In this document: positions 33,980 to 43,157 of the stretch, one piece after another
Numbering within the stretch: position 1 is the first letter of the stretch
Layout of the letters: every line of letters begins with the position of its first letter
Virus record (IMG/VR): IMGVR_UViG_3300036830_000158
Span: 1 to 63,581 of that record
Length of the DNA: 63,581 nt
Reading direction: 5' to 3' (one strand)
Origin: a virus
Notes under the pieces: generated by a model
What the model saw: the letters and a program-made list of their open reading frames with translations, nothing else
Told to the model about the DNA's origin: nothing
Databases searched by the model: none
Program-made: the position numbers and the translations under genes

Positions 33980-36547
33980 TCAGAGGAGTCGCCTCGTCGG
34001 ATCGTCCAAAAAGAACCGGTGTCCGTTCTTCGAATCAGCCATTTTTCTCAGTTTCAGCCCATCACTGACTTTGTTCTCTTGTCGCACCAGCCACCGTCCC
34101 AAGCTCTTGGAATTCAATCGTTTTTCTGGGATAATGTCGTGTAGACATTCCCTGAGTTGCGGACATCTGAACACGCCGGCCTGACCGTCACCGGCGGCCT
34201 TGATCAGCTCCGCCGCCGTCATCTCATAGTTGCGCCCGGTCCCGATCTCTGCAGCCCATGCGTGCATCAATCCGACGAAGCTGACGCGCGTCGGATCGTT
34301 GTCGCGCGCCTTTTCCATGGTGACAATCGGGTCGTCTTCACCCAGCCAGACCAGTGCGGAGCGCACCATATCCGACCAATCCTCGAAGGATGCCAGCGGT
34401 GCAAGGCGCCCAGGACGGCCGGCGAAATGGTAGGTGCGAACGATCGTCAGGCATGCGGCGATGTAAGGTCCGCGCTCGGCCAGAACGGCGTGTACCGGTT
34501 TGGTTCCGAAGACGCGAAGCTCGGGGCGTTCCTCGCCGCTGTCCATTGCACAGATCACCGCGCGCCGCGTCATGTCGTCGAGCAGGACAAGATTGTTGCC
34601 GGTGGCGAAGAACGTCGCCCGGTTCTGGACCTGCCCGATCTCCGACTTGCCGAGAATACGGGGCGTGATCAGCGGGCGCTCGATCGCCTGGCAGAGCAGA
34701 TCGCCGCCGAGCTCGCCATTGACGTTATCGATGGAGATCAGTGGCTGGCCGGCCATCAGAGCGGCGCCGAGACGTTTTTCCATCTCCTCCTCGGTCTTGC
34801 CGGCGGCGATGACGGGACAGACCTGTCCGAGCGATATCGCGGCGGCGATATCGAAAATATAGCTCTTGCCGGTTCCGGCCTGCGGGGCCGTGGTGACGTG
34901 CATCGGCGCCGCGCTCATCGCGGCTCTGACGACCGGGGTGATCAGCGCCGAGAGCGCCACGGCGCGGCTGCCGGGGCCGACGAAGGGGAACTCGGCGAGC
35001 AGCTCGTTCAACAAAGCGATGGCGTCGAGCGCATCCTCGCGTGTCGGCTTCTCGACGATTTCCGGCAGCTCAGGCGGATTGATCAGAATCAAGCCCGTTC
35101 GGGCGTCATAGCCGGGCTCAATGATCATACTGCCGTCGCGGCGGATCGTCGGGGCGCCGATGATGCCGCAGACGCTGGGAAAGCCCCAGTCGCCGTAGCG
35201 CGCATTGAGGATCGAGGAGATGTCCTTCGATGGGTCGGCCCGGACCCAATCGCCGACGCGCCCATCGAATTTCTCCCATTGGATATGACGGGCGAGGGCC
35301 AGACGCATATAGACATCGTCGACCATGGCCAGGCGCGGGATCTGTGTTTGTCGCTCGTCCGATGCTGACACCGTCTCGATTACAGGGCGCACCAACCGGT
35401 TGCCGCGCCGATAGAACGGCACTTTGGCGTCGATCAGATAGGCTTCCGCCTCATCGACGATGCGTGCGAGCTCGCCGGCGGCGATCTGGATCAGGGGACG
35501 GCAACCGCTGGTCCACGCCCCGCCCGATGATCCACCTGCGGACGCCGTCTCCGGCTTGCGTTCCCGCTTCGGCCTGGCCTTCGGCGGCGACCATGGCTTG
35601 GCGATCGCAACGGCCGCCCGGATATAATCAGCAGGCGTCTCGTCCCAATCCTTGCCGGCGAGCGGCGGATAGAGCAGATCGAGTGCGATGCCGTCCTCCT
35701 CCATCGCCTTCGCGGCCTTGTGGATGGCGGCTTCGCCGGCGCCGTTCGGATCGGCGCACAGGGTGACCCTCGTGGTCCCGCGCGGCCAGACGATCGACGG
35801 CAGCAGTGTCGCCGAGAGACCGACCGCGCACGGGATGCCGGTGGCGGCCTGACAGGCCAGACCTTTCTCGATGCCTTCGGCGCAGAGCATGTGAGCGGCG
35901 AACTCGCCAAGCCAAATCGCGCCGCCCTTGCAGGATCCAAACATCTTCTTCGCCGGCGAGACCTGCGCCTTGGCGCCGGTGCTGGGATCGAGGAACGTGA
36001 CATGGACGGCGCTGATGCGGCCCGCGGTTTCATCGGTGCGGGTGATCGGCGCGATCATCGCCGGCAGAGACGCGGCGGCTTCCTTGTGCCAGACGCCGGA
36101 ATTGAAGCGGAAATGGTCCGGCGGCGGACCATCGATGCCGCGGCGCTCGCTCAGATAGCGTTCCGCAAGAGTGTTGGTTATGGGGACGCCGGCGCGATAG
36201 AACTCTCTGGCCCGGTCTTCGGTCGACTTCTGTCTTTGCGGGGCGGGCTGCGCCGCAGCCGGCGCATAATTACTGGAGCCATTGAGCTGACGCGGGGTCT
36301 GCATGCCGCTGCTCAGACCGGACTCGACCGTGCCCTCGGCTTCATGTCGATCGATGCCGCAGAGCTTGGCCGCCCCGAGGAGAGCGACGCGGGCATCGCT
36401 GAGACCGATCGCGCCGGCGCCGATCAACTGGCCGATGCCGTAGCTTTCAGAGTTCAGGACTTGATTGCGGACGCCGGATTGCGCCGTCGAAATAGCCGCG
36501 CAGGCGCTGTCAAGGGCGGCCTGCCCGTATTTCTCGGCGCGCTCCAT
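33980..36547 (-). CDS. Primase-helicase (Toprim plus SF3-like ATPase)
   Basis: 855 aa. The N-terminal 100 residues are helical. Residues about 110-330 hold a Toprim primase domain: FYRAGVPITNTLAERYLSER, then LCAEGIEKGLACQAATGIPC and VTLCADPNGAGEAAIHKAAK (acidic Toprim motifs). The helicase half has a P-loop APQAGTGKSY near residue 540, a Walker B ISIDNVNGE, and the sensor region ATGNNLVLLDDMTRRAVIC. It should open and prime the phage origin. It is followed by the cytosine methyltransferase and preceded by unknown genes. Confidence 0.85.
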   Translation of the reverse strand: MERAEKYGQAALDSACAAISTAQSGVRNQVLNSESYGIGQLIGAGAIGLSDARVALLGAAKLCGIDRHEAEGTVESGLSSGMQTPRQLNGSSNYAPAAAQPAPQRQKSTEDRAREFYRAGVPITNTLAERYLSERRGIDGPPPDHFRFNSGVWHKEAAASLPAMIAPITRTDETAGRISAVHVTFLDPSTGAKAQVSPAKKMFGSCKGGAIWLGEFAAHMLCAEGIEKGLACQAATGIPCAVGLSATLLPSIVWPRGTTRVTLCADPNGAGEAAIHKAAKAMEEDGIALDLLYPPLAGKDWDETPADYIRAAVAIAKPWSPPKARPKRERKPETASAGGSSGGAWTSGCRPLIQIAAGELARIVDEAEAYLIDAKVPFYRRGNRLVRPVIETVSASDERQTQIPRLAMVDDVYMRLALARHIQWEKFDGRVGDWVRADPSKDISSILNARYGDWGFPSVCGIIGAPTIRRDGSMIIEPGYDARTGLILINPPELPEIVEKPTREDALDAIALLNELLAEFPFVGPGSRAVALSALITPVVRAAMSAAPMHVTTAPQAGTGKSYIFDIAAAISLGQVCPVIAAGKTEEEMEKRLGAALMAGQPLISIDNVNGELGGDLLCQAIERPLITPRILGKSEIGQVQNRATFFATGNNLVLLDDMTRRAVICAMDSGEERPELRVFGTKPVHAVLAERGPYIAACLTIVRTYHFAGRPGRLAPLASFEDWSDMVRSALVWLGEDDPIVTMEKARDNDPTRVSFVGLMHAWAAEIGTGRNYEMTAAELIKAAGDGQAGVFRCPQLRECLHDIIPEKRLNSKSLGRWLVRQENKVSDGLKLRKMADSKNGHRFFLDDPTRRLL

Positions 36548-36550
36548 GGG

Positions 36551-37615
36551 CTAGCCTCGCGCTTCGTTGGCGAGAATGGCGCGGCCGGTCGGCTCGGAGC
36601 GATAGATTGCAGCAATATAACGGCTTAGCGGCAGCGGAATTTTCGCGATCATTGCTGACGCGAATTTGCGCTTCGTGCCGATGTGGTCGCGCTTGTCTTT
36701 CTCGCTGCGCTTGATCTTCACGCCTTCGACCATGTGTCCGAACTTGTGCGCGGATGCCACATTGAACCCGATGTCGCCAAGCTCAATGCCGGGGTTCTTG
36801 CGTCCGTCCGGATTGCATCCCTTGCCGCTGGTCGTGTTATGGGCGACATTGAACCAACTGCCGCCGTTGTCCTTGTGCTTCACGCCGTCGTGCTCAGCCG
36901 GATTGGTCAGATGGCGGGTATGGCTGTGCCCGTCCCTTTTGTTCAAATGCCCGGCGTTTTTGATGGCCTGATCGCCAGCGACGCGGGTAAAGTCCTGGCC
37001 CCGCAGCGTCGGATCGCTCCAGTTCATGCCGACAGACTTATGCCCCGTCGCTTCGACGGATGCGGTCTGAAAACTCCCGCCACTGCCGTCGAAGCGGAAG
37101 CCATTTACCTTGACGGCCCTGCTCGTGATCGGCATCAACGCCGGGACATCGCCCCAAAGGTAAAAGCTGCCGAAGTTCCAGCGTGCCCGCCCGACCCAGG
37201 GCTGGGCGCCTTTTACGTTCTCGACGATCAACGGGATGTGGCGTCCCGCAGCCTCGGTGGCTTCCCGCTGAATGCGGAAGCAGGCATCGAACAGACGATT
37301 CAGATCGGCAAGCTTCGTCCCCGTCTCATCGGCGCGAATCGTTGAAGCCTTCGCCTTCGCCTTCTTCCACGGCATCGCCATGTAGGAATAGGCCTGGCAT
37401 GGCGGCGACGCGACGATCAGATCGGCCGACCGGAACTGCGAGCCATGCAGCGTAAGCACGTCCTGGACGACGAGCTGCGCGGGATAGCGGTGATCGCCAT
37501 ATTCGTGCCGCTCGATGTCGAAGCCGATCACGTCATAACCTTCGGCGAGCAAGCCTTCGGTCCAGCCACCAAGGCCGCAGAAGAGATCGATCGCCAAGGG
37601 CTTTAGTACGCGCAC
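36551..37615 (-). CDS. DNA (cytosine-5) methyltransferase, orphan
   Basis: 354 aa. Motif I DLFCGLGGWTEGL at residues 9-21, motif IV SPPCQAYS with the catalytic Cys (about residue 73), motif VI IVENVKGAQ and the C-terminal motif X region. The target-recognition part (about 165-300) is unusually long and rich in His, Asn and Gly. No matching restriction enzyme is next to it, so it probably shields phage DNA from host restriction or alters expression. It starts 14 bases after the SSB stop. Confidence 0.85.
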   Translation of the reverse strand: MRVLKPLAIDLFCGLGGWTEGLLAEGYDVIGFDIERHEYGDHRYPAQLVVQDVLTLHGSQFRSADLIVASPPCQAYSYMAMPWKKAKAKASTIRADETGTKLADLNRLFDACFRIQREATEAAGRHIPLIVENVKGAQPWVGRARWNFGSFYLWGDVPALMPITSRAVKVNGFRFDGSGGSFQTASVEATGHKSVGMNWSDPTLRGQDFTRVAGDQAIKNAGHLNKRDGHSHTRHLTNPAEHDGVKHKDNGGSWFNVAHNTTSGKGCNPDGRKNPGIELGDIGFNVASAHKFGHMVEGVKIKRSEKDKRDHIGTKRKFASAMIAKIPLPLSRYIAAIYRSEPTGRAILANEARG

Positions 37616-37629
37616 GGAACACCTTTATC

Positions 37630-38049
37630 TCAAAACGGCAGAGCGTCGCCCTTGGAGGCGTCGGTCCCATCGGCGAATTCGATCGGCGCCTGGGGATCGA
37701 CTTTCGGCTTACCGGCCGCCCTCGGCTTCTTCGGCCTGGCCCGGCCAATGAGCGCCATGGGCTGGACGAGAGAAGCGGACACCGATAATCCGTGGCGTGT
37801 CTGTCCTTCGGCGCTGTCCCAGGTCTTGAGCTTCAGCTTGCCTTCGACATAGACCTCGGCGCCCTTGATCAGATGCGCGGCGATCTCGGCGATGCTCTCC
37901 GACCAGGCGACGACATTGAGCCACTGGACGTCGTCATCCTCGCCCTCGATCACGGACATCGCCACGAATTGCCGGCCCGAGGCGCGCGCCGTCTTGATCT
38001 CGGCGTCGCGGCCGAGACGGCCCTGGAAAGCGCAGTGGACGCCTTTCAT
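37630..38049 (-). CDS. ssb: Single-stranded DNA-binding protein
   Basis: 139 aa from the ATG at 38049, which overlaps the upstream stop (ATGA). The OB fold is seen in FQGRLGRDAEIKTARASGRQ, then WLNVVAWSESIAEIAAHLIK and GAEVYVEGKLKLKTW. A basic linker follows, and the acidic tip ends DALPF, as in bacterial SSB tails that recruit repair and replication proteins. It works with the primase-helicase. Confidence 0.85.
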   Translation of the reverse strand: MKGVHCAFQGRLGRDAEIKTARASGRQFVAMSVIEGEDDDVQWLNVVAWSESIAEIAAHLIKGAEVYVEGKLKLKTWDSAEGQTRHGLSVSASLVQPMALIGRARPKKPRAAGKPKVDPQAPIEFADGTDASKGDALPF

Positions 38050-38813
38050 AGCGCCAGCTCCTTCGGGAACAGAGCCGCCCATTTCGGCTTATCGGCCTCG
38101 ATCTCGGCGTAGTTTTTCGGGTGCTGCGCCCGGAAATCAGGGCAATGCTTGCCGCGCATATAGCCGCGATCCGATTTGACCAGCCAGCCGGCGTAAGGAT
38201 CGGTCCAGCGGGATGGCGACAGGCCTAGCGCCTTGAAATCGCGCCGGGTCACCGGGCGCTGATCAAGTAAGATGCTGAGCTTGATGGCTCTGATTTTCCA
38301 ATCGGAAAGCTTTACCGGCGCGCTGTCGCCGGCGCGGACATCGGGGACATAATCCGGAAGCCGACAACGCTCCGAAGGACACCAATCGAACCAGTCCCCT
38401 TCTCCGCCATAGGCGTACCATTGCCCTGGTTTCGGCAGCGGCGGCCAGATCGGACTATTCCATTTATCGGTCAGGAATTGCCGTCTGACCACAATAACGG
38501 TGATGCCGAGCGCCTCGCAAATTGGGGCGAGATCTGATGTCGCATATTCCGGCACCAGGACGGCCCGATAATCCGGCCCCCTGAAATCATGGATTAATCG
38601 GATATGCTCCGGCAATGCTTGCGCGACCACCTTACCGTTGAGCTTGAGCTTGGCCTCGACGCCGATCTGGATGTCGTCGGCTTTGCGTCTGAGCAGGATG
38701 TCGAAGCCAGCTGTCTCCGGATAGCAGACCCAGTCGCCTTCCTTGGCAACAACATCGATGAAGTCCCGGCAGAGATCGGACTCTTTGAGATATTTTCCCG
38801 GATCCGGTCTCAC
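38046..38813 (-). CDS. PD-(D/E)XK-like nuclease
   Basis: 255 aa from the GTG at 38813, which overlaps the stop of the upstream HTH gene (GTGA). Reading further upstream merely traces that gene in another frame. The motif FDILLRRKADDIQIGVEAKL, residues about 35-55, carries the Asp...Glu-x-Lys layout of PD-(D/E)XK enzymes, and ALGITVIVVRRQF follows as a core strand. The C-terminal half is a separate basic domain. It may be a Holliday-junction or repair nuclease. The active site was assigned by eye. Confidence 0.6.
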   Translation of the reverse strand: MRPDPGKYLKESDLCRDFIDVVAKEGDWVCYPETAGFDILLRRKADDIQIGVEAKLKLNGKVVAQALPEHIRLIHDFRGPDYRAVLVPEYATSDLAPICEALGITVIVVRRQFLTDKWNSPIWPPLPKPGQWYAYGGEGDWFDWCPSERCRLPDYVPDVRAGDSAPVKLSDWKIRAIKLSILLDQRPVTRRDFKALGLSPSRWTDPYAGWLVKSDRGYMRGKHCPDFRAQHPKNYAEIEADKPKWAALFPKELAL

Positions 38814-39292
38814 GCCACGTCCTCCATCGCCCTCTGCATCCAAGCCCCGGCCCTGAGATCGGCGATATCGATCGCGCCGTCCGGAACTGGCGGCAGCGCC
38901 GGCAGGCTGATGCTTTCCGCTACGGCTGCGTCCGCCCTGTCCAAACGCTTCGGCCTCTTCGGCTTCAGATTGCGGCGGTCCACGAAACCGGCGACGGCGC
39001 CCGGCGTCGAGCCGATCTGTCTGGCGATGCCGCGCAGGCTGTGGCCGGTCCGGAGCAGATCGCCGATCTCGGCTTGTCGGCCCTCCAGGATGGAAATTTG
39101 CCGCTTGCGCGGCCGCGCCGCATAGCCGAGCCGGCGGGGACAGCGCCCGATCCTCTCTAGCCATTGATGCAAGTTGTTGATCTGCTTAACCGTCAGGCCA
39201 AGCCGCGCCGCGATCAGATCGCGCGGCGTCCCGGCTCGGCACAAAGCGAGGAATTCATCGGTCTTCTGAGCATAGGAAGCTCTGCGCCGCAT
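38810..39292 (-). CDS. HTH DNA-binding protein
   Basis: 160 aa with two HTH-like segments: LIAARLGLTVKQINNLHQWL and SLRGIARQIGSTPGAVAGFV, separated by a basic linker. The arrangement resembles transposase- or GcrA-like DNA-recognition modules. It lies between the ribonucleotide reductase and nuclease genes. Confidence 0.6.
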   Translation of the reverse strand: MRRRASYAQKTDEFLALCRAGTPRDLIAARLGLTVKQINNLHQWLERIGRCPRRLGYAARPRKRQISILEGRQAEIGDLLRTGHSLRGIARQIGSTPGAVAGFVDRRNLKPKRPKRLDRADAAVAESISLPALPPVPDGAIDIADLRAGAWMQRAMEDVA

Positions 39293-39299
39293 CGGAGCC

Positions 39300-41021
39300 T
39301 CAGGCGTCGCAAGTTCTGTGTCCGGTCGCCAAGTCGACGCGGCAGGCGCCGCCGTTTAGGGTGGCGATCGGCTCCTGCTTGTTGTCCTCCTTCGCCTTGA
39401 GGACCCCGCTGCGCTTGCCGTCAGCTCGGAAAGTAGAACAGCTCTTGGCGCCCTCCCGCCAAGCCACCGCATAGACGTTTTTGAAATCGTCCCATGTTAC
39501 ATCCGGGCCGACATTGCAGGTTTTAGAGACGGCGCTGTCGACCATCTGCGATGCCGCGCAAAGCACGGCGAGATGGTCGTTAACCGTGCATTCCAGCGCG
39601 GTGCGGCCCCTTACGCCGAATCGCGCCAGGCCGTAATCCTGCATCTGATAGACTTTCGGCCCATCGGGAGTGATCAGCGTGCGGTCATATTGGTGGGCGA
39701 AAACCGGCTCGATGCCGGATGAGATGTTGTCGGCGGTGATCGAGATCGTGCCGGTCGGAGCAATCGAGGTGAGATGCGAATTGCGGATGCCGTATTGCCG
39801 GATGCCGTCGCGGATGTCCGCCGGCAGGGTCTGAATGAATTTGCCTTGTAGATATTTTTCAGCGTCGAATAATGGGAAACGGCCTTTTTCATCAGCCAGC
39901 CGCACCGATGTCCGATAGGCCGTGTCGCGCAATATCGTCAGAATGGAACGAAGCACCTTTAGGAATTCCGGGGAGCCATAAGGCGCGCCGAGAACTTCGA
40001 TTGCGTTTGCGGCCCCGGTGACGCCGAGCCCCATGCGCCGCTTCTGGATTTCCTCATGCTTTTGCTGCGGCAGCGGATAAACCGCCAGATCGATGACGTT
40101 GTCCATGCCACGCACCACAGCGGCAATGTCGCCTTTGAATTGATCTTCATCGAAATAAAGCCCCTTGCTGTCGCGATGGATGTAACGGACCAGATTGAAG
40201 GAGCCGAGTAGACAGGCGCCGAATGGCGGCAGTGGCTGTTCTGCGCACGGATTGGTGCTGGCGATAGTCTCGCAATAGCGCAGATTGTTCAGCCTGTTCA
40301 CTGCGTCGATGAAGATGATGCCAGGCTCGGCCCAATCCCACGTCGACCGCATGATTTCCGCCCAGAGATCGACGGCGCGCACCGTGGAGTGCACCCGGCC
40401 GCCGAATTTGAGATCAAAGCCGGCGTCGGCTTCGACGGCATGCATGAACTCGTCGGTAACCGCGACCGATATGTTAAAATTGGTGAGACTGGACTGGTCG
40501 CGCTTGGCGTGAATGAAGTCCAGGATATCGGGATGGTCGACACGCAAGATCCCCATCATCGCGCCGCGCCGATGCCCGGCGGAGCAAACCGTGCCGCACA
40601 CCGAATTGAATACGTCCATGAAGCTGATCGGCCCGGACGATGTTGACTGCAGGGACCTGATCAGATCGCCCTTGGGCCGGATCGTCGAAAAGTCGCTTCC
40701 CCAGCCGCCGCCCATGCGCAGCGTTTGCGCGCATTCGGTCGCCGCAAGCATGATGCCGTCCATGGAGTCTTCGATGGCGCGGCCGACGAAGCAATTGATC
40801 GGCGTCACCTTGCGCAAACTGCCAACGGCCGCCTGCACACGCCCTGCGGGCAGAAAACGCATGTCGAGCAAGATGTCGCGAAGAGCGTGGAAGTGTTCGG
40901 GGGAATCCTTCATGCCATCCGCAATCCGATTGATGGCGGCGCGGAAATCCTCGTTTGGTCCGCGATATTTCTCAGAATGGATTAAATCAGAAACCGTCAG
41001 CGTAGGCCCGCTCATCCGCAC
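39300..41021 (-). CDS. nrdJ: Adenosylcobalamin-dependent ribonucleotide reductase (class II)
   Basis: 573 aa. It makes deoxynucleotides with B12 as radical source and needs no second subunit. Recognised by LRDILLDMRFLPAGRVQAAV, NCFVGRAIEDSMDGIMLAAT, the redox and active-site loop STNPCAEQPLPPFGAC, and the late TGTISITADNISSGIEPVFA. Cys residues at the ends (CSTFRADGKR, and the final CDA) may form the shuttle pair. It is slightly short because the N-terminal ATP cone is absent. It would feed the phage's own DNA replication. Confidence 0.9.
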   Translation of the reverse strand: MRMSGPTLTVSDLIHSEKYRGPNEDFRAAINRIADGMKDSPEHFHALRDILLDMRFLPAGRVQAAVGSLRKVTPINCFVGRAIEDSMDGIMLAATECAQTLRMGGGWGSDFSTIRPKGDLIRSLQSTSSGPISFMDVFNSVCGTVCSAGHRRGAMMGILRVDHPDILDFIHAKRDQSSLTNFNISVAVTDEFMHAVEADAGFDLKFGGRVHSTVRAVDLWAEIMRSTWDWAEPGIIFIDAVNRLNNLRYCETIASTNPCAEQPLPPFGACLLGSFNLVRYIHRDSKGLYFDEDQFKGDIAAVVRGMDNVIDLAVYPLPQQKHEEIQKRRMGLGVTGAANAIEVLGAPYGSPEFLKVLRSILTILRDTAYRTSVRLADEKGRFPLFDAEKYLQGKFIQTLPADIRDGIRQYGIRNSHLTSIAPTGTISITADNISSGIEPVFAHQYDRTLITPDGPKVYQMQDYGLARFGVRGRTALECTVNDHLAVLCAASQMVDSAVSKTCNVGPDVTWDDFKNVYAVAWREGAKSCSTFRADGKRSGVLKAKEDNKQEPIATLNGGACRVDLATGHRTCDA

Positions 41022-41041
41022 TCATCCTTTTGTTGGTTTTG

Positions 41042-41689
41042 TCATCCCAGCGCCACCATTCGTCTGCGCGGCTTGCTCAGCAGTCTGGCGAAGTGGTGGT
41101 CGCAATAGCCGGCGAACTTGGCGCCGCTCCGAGGATCGGGGCGGCGCTTCGGGGCGCCACAGAACAGATACGGGTTGCCATCGTTAACCGGCCAGCAGCA
41201 TTGGTCGCGGCGGCGATCGGCTAAGGTGACGGGGACGCAATCCGGAGCGGGCGCATGGGCAACCGGGACCGGCCTCGGCGCCACGACCACGACCGCCGCG
41301 CACCGCTTTGGCTTCAGGACATGATTGCCGCCGGAATTTTTGAGATCGCGGAGCCCAAGCTTCTTGACCTGGTTCACCGTCCGCTGGCGTGAATAGCGCC
41401 AGCCGAATTCGGCGGTCAGCTTGTCCGCGAGCCCATCATAGGTGAGACCTTCGCCATGCCCGGCCTTGAGCGCCTCGACTACCTCTGGGCGCCAGTGGTC
41501 AATGGCTTCCAGAGGCTGAACGCCTCCCATGCGTCTGAACCGCGAGAGCACGGCGTTCTTGGTCAAACCGGCGCCAAACATCTCGTTGAGACGGCTGGCT
41601 ATGGTTTCGAAGGCGAGATCGGCATCCCGCAGGCGCAGCAGCGCCCGATCCTTTTCATCGTCCCACGGCGAAACGCCCTGCCGCATCAT
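41042..41689 (-). CDS. GcrA-like transcription regulator
   Basis: 215 aa. The N-terminal HTH region (WDDEKDRALLRLRDADLAFE, then TKNAVLSRFRRMGG) and a C-terminal module CCWPVNDGNPYLFCG...YCDHHFARL match GcrA, the cell-cycle regulator found in alphaproteobacteria that senses methylated DNA and binds sigma70-RNA polymerase. The middle has a second HTH-like segment. It may steer host transcription. It overlaps the Cro-like gene by four bases. Its presence supports an alphaproteobacterial host. Confidence 0.75.
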   Translation of the reverse strand: MMRQGVSPWDDEKDRALLRLRDADLAFETIASRLNEMFGAGLTKNAVLSRFRRMGGVQPLEAIDHWRPEVVEALKAGHGEGLTYDGLADKLTAEFGWRYSRQRTVNQVKKLGLRDLKNSGGNHVLKPKRCAAVVVVAPRPVPVAHAPAPDCVPVTLADRRRDQCCWPVNDGNPYLFCGAPKRRPDPRSGAKFAGYCDHHFARLLSKPRRRMVALG

Positions 41690-42069
41690 GCCGCCTCCGC
41701 GGATTCGGTCGATTTCCGTTCCTGGGTCTCTTCAGATAGGACGAGCGCTTCGCGGCGGCGCTTCCAGCCCTTATAGGCGGCAAGCGAGCGGCGCGCTTTT
41801 GCAATGCGGTCATTCTCAGCCGGCGAACGGGCCGGCGGGGCCGGGGCTGTCGCCACGGCTATACGGCCGAGAAGATCGTAAGAAATCTCCCGGCCGGTTT
41901 TGCGCCGCACCGCTTCAATCAGCGCAGGCCAGTACGTTGGACGCAGAGACCCGCGCGCCCGCCACTGACGCGCCGTGCACTTTTTTACATTCATAGCCAG
42001 CGCGATCTCCTCATCGGTTCGACCGATGCACGACAAAAGCTCAATGAAAGTAGGGATTTGTTCAGACAT
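41686..42069 (-). CDS. Cro-like HTH regulator
   Basis: 127 aa from the ATG at 42069. Residues 5-60 are an HTH (PTFIELLSCIGRTDEEIALA, MNVKKCTARQWRARGSLRP), similar to phage Cro/YdaS-type proteins. It is transcribed away from the repressor gene, with several shared operators between. It would repress the lysogenic promoter at the start of lytic growth. Confidence 0.7.
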   Translation of the reverse strand: MSEQIPTFIELLSCIGRTDEEIALAMNVKKCTARQWRARGSLRPTYWPALIEAVRRKTGREISYDLLGRIAVATAPAPPARSPAENDRIAKARRSLAAYKGWKRRREALVLSEETQERKSTESAEAA

Positions 42070-42081
42070 GTTTGAAAATAA

Positions 42082-42177
42082 TGCACAAATCCGGCGCCTG
42101 CGCAATGCACAAAATGCGCACTACAGTGCACAGCGCGGCGCGTGACAAAACACGAAAAAAAGTGTACAGTTTGTGCA
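42082..42177. promoter_or_regulatory. Operator cluster between cro-like and repressor genes
   Basis: Half-sites and dyads of the TGCACA/TGTGCA family: TGCACA at 42082, TGCACA-AAA-TGCGCA at 42106-42120, TGCACA at 42127, and TGTACA-GTT-TGTGCA at 42163-42177. The last overlaps the repressor's start codon, and no Shine-Dalgarno sequence precedes that start, so the repressor message may be leaderless, as in lambda cI. Confidence 0.7.
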
Positions 42178-42950
42178 TGGATAAGAAAAAGCTGACCCCC
42201 TACAAAGAGTTTGGATGCCGGCTGGCGGAGGCGCGCATTAACGCTGGCTTCCAAACTGCGGTTCAGGCGATCCACGCCTTGAAGCTGATCCGGCGCACCT
42301 ACTACAGCCACGAAGCCGGGGAGCGGATGCCATCCGACGATGACATCTGCCGCTACGCCGATCTTTACGGCGTCACCCCGACTTATCTTCGGTATGGCGA
42401 CGACGCCGCAGAGCAAGATCGCGGCGCCGGGAGGTCAGCTAAGAATTCTCTAGTCCCTTCAACGGTTTTGGTTAACCAACCGTCACAATTGTCCAAATTA
42501 AGCGCTTCACAAAATTATGGCGTCAGGCCTATAGTCATCCTGTCGGCGAAGGACATCAGGAGCTTGAGCAAAGGACGAGGGGTCCTGACCTTCATGTCGC
42601 GAGAAACATTGCCCGTGCCGGAATTTCTCGCCGCCGGTCCGGATGCGTTTGCTTATATTATACCGCCAGGTGATTTTTCCATGATCGCCAGGAACGGTCC
42701 ATCATTTCACCCCGGCACGGCTCTGGTGGTGGATCCGGAGCGCCGGATCGAGCCCGGCGATAAGGTATTGGTGGACCTCAAAGATTTCGATGCGCCGCTG
42801 CTGCGTATCTATAAGGCCGTGCGGCCTTATATTCCCGGCACGCCCTTCACGCTCTCAGCTCTGAACGAGGCCTTCGACGATATCCGAGTCGATGACGCCG
42901 ATCGCGTGCTCTCCATAGCCAGACTGATCTGGACTGGCCATCAGTGGTAA
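42177..42950 (+). CDS. Prophage repressor, CI/LexA-like
   Basis: 257 aa from the ATG at 42177 (MDKKKLTPYKEFGCRLAEAR). N-terminal HTH: YKEFGCRLAEARINAGFQTA, then YYSHEAGERMPSDDDICRYA. A linker precedes an S24-peptidase-type C-terminal domain (FSMIARNGPSFHPGTALVVD, GDKVLVDLKDFDAPLLRIY) with the Ser and Lys/Arg of the self-cleavage site in place, although the usual GDSM reads GPSF. It should maintain lysogeny and be cleaved after DNA damage. It reads outward from the operator cluster. Confidence 0.85.
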   Translation: MDKKKLTPYKEFGCRLAEARINAGFQTAVQAIHALKLIRRTYYSHEAGERMPSDDDICRYADLYGVTPTYLRYGDDAAEQDRGAGRSAKNSLVPSTVLVNQPSQLSKLSASQNYGVRPIVILSAKDIRSLSKGRGVLTFMSRETLPVPEFLAAGPDAFAYIIPPGDFSMIARNGPSFHPGTALVVDPERRIEPGDKVLVDLKDFDAPLLRIYKAVRPYIPGTPFTLSALNEAFDDIRVDDADRVLSIARLIWTGHQW

Positions 42951-42981
42951 TCCCGTCCCGTTTCTGAAATCCGCCTTTTAA

Positions 42982-43051
42982 TGCACATTTTGTGCATTAG
43001 GCTCTTGACATCGGTGCACAGCTCAGTGCATTAATATGCACGTAGCGTGCA
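42982..43051. promoter_or_regulatory. Right operator-promoter region
   Basis: Contains TGCACA-TTT-TGTGCA (42982-42996), a TTGACA (43005-43010), TGCACA-GCTC-AGTGCA (43015-43030), TAATAT (43032-43037) and TGCACG-TAG-CGTGCA (43037-43051). The TTGACA-TAATAT spacing is longer than ideal. This is the probable early rightward promoter controlled by the repressor, as it precedes the recombination genes. Confidence 0.7.
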
Positions 43052-43157
43052 CTTGAGTGCGCTGCAACGCTGGTCAGTCAGCGTTTCCTCCCTCAAACTT
43101 GCCGGCTGCCTCTCACGTTCCCTGCGTCGCAGCCGGCTTTTTCGGAGCAGTGCACAT

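Noticed and set aside
34157-35368. 403-codon rightward frame opposite the primase-helicase
   Set aside because: Shadow of a high-GC gene; the leftward frame has clear Toprim and P-loop motifs.
38814-39164. Long N-terminal extension of the nuclease gene
   Set aside because: The added 117 residues merely retrace the HTH gene in another frame. The GTG at 38813, overlapping the stop of that gene, is the natural start.
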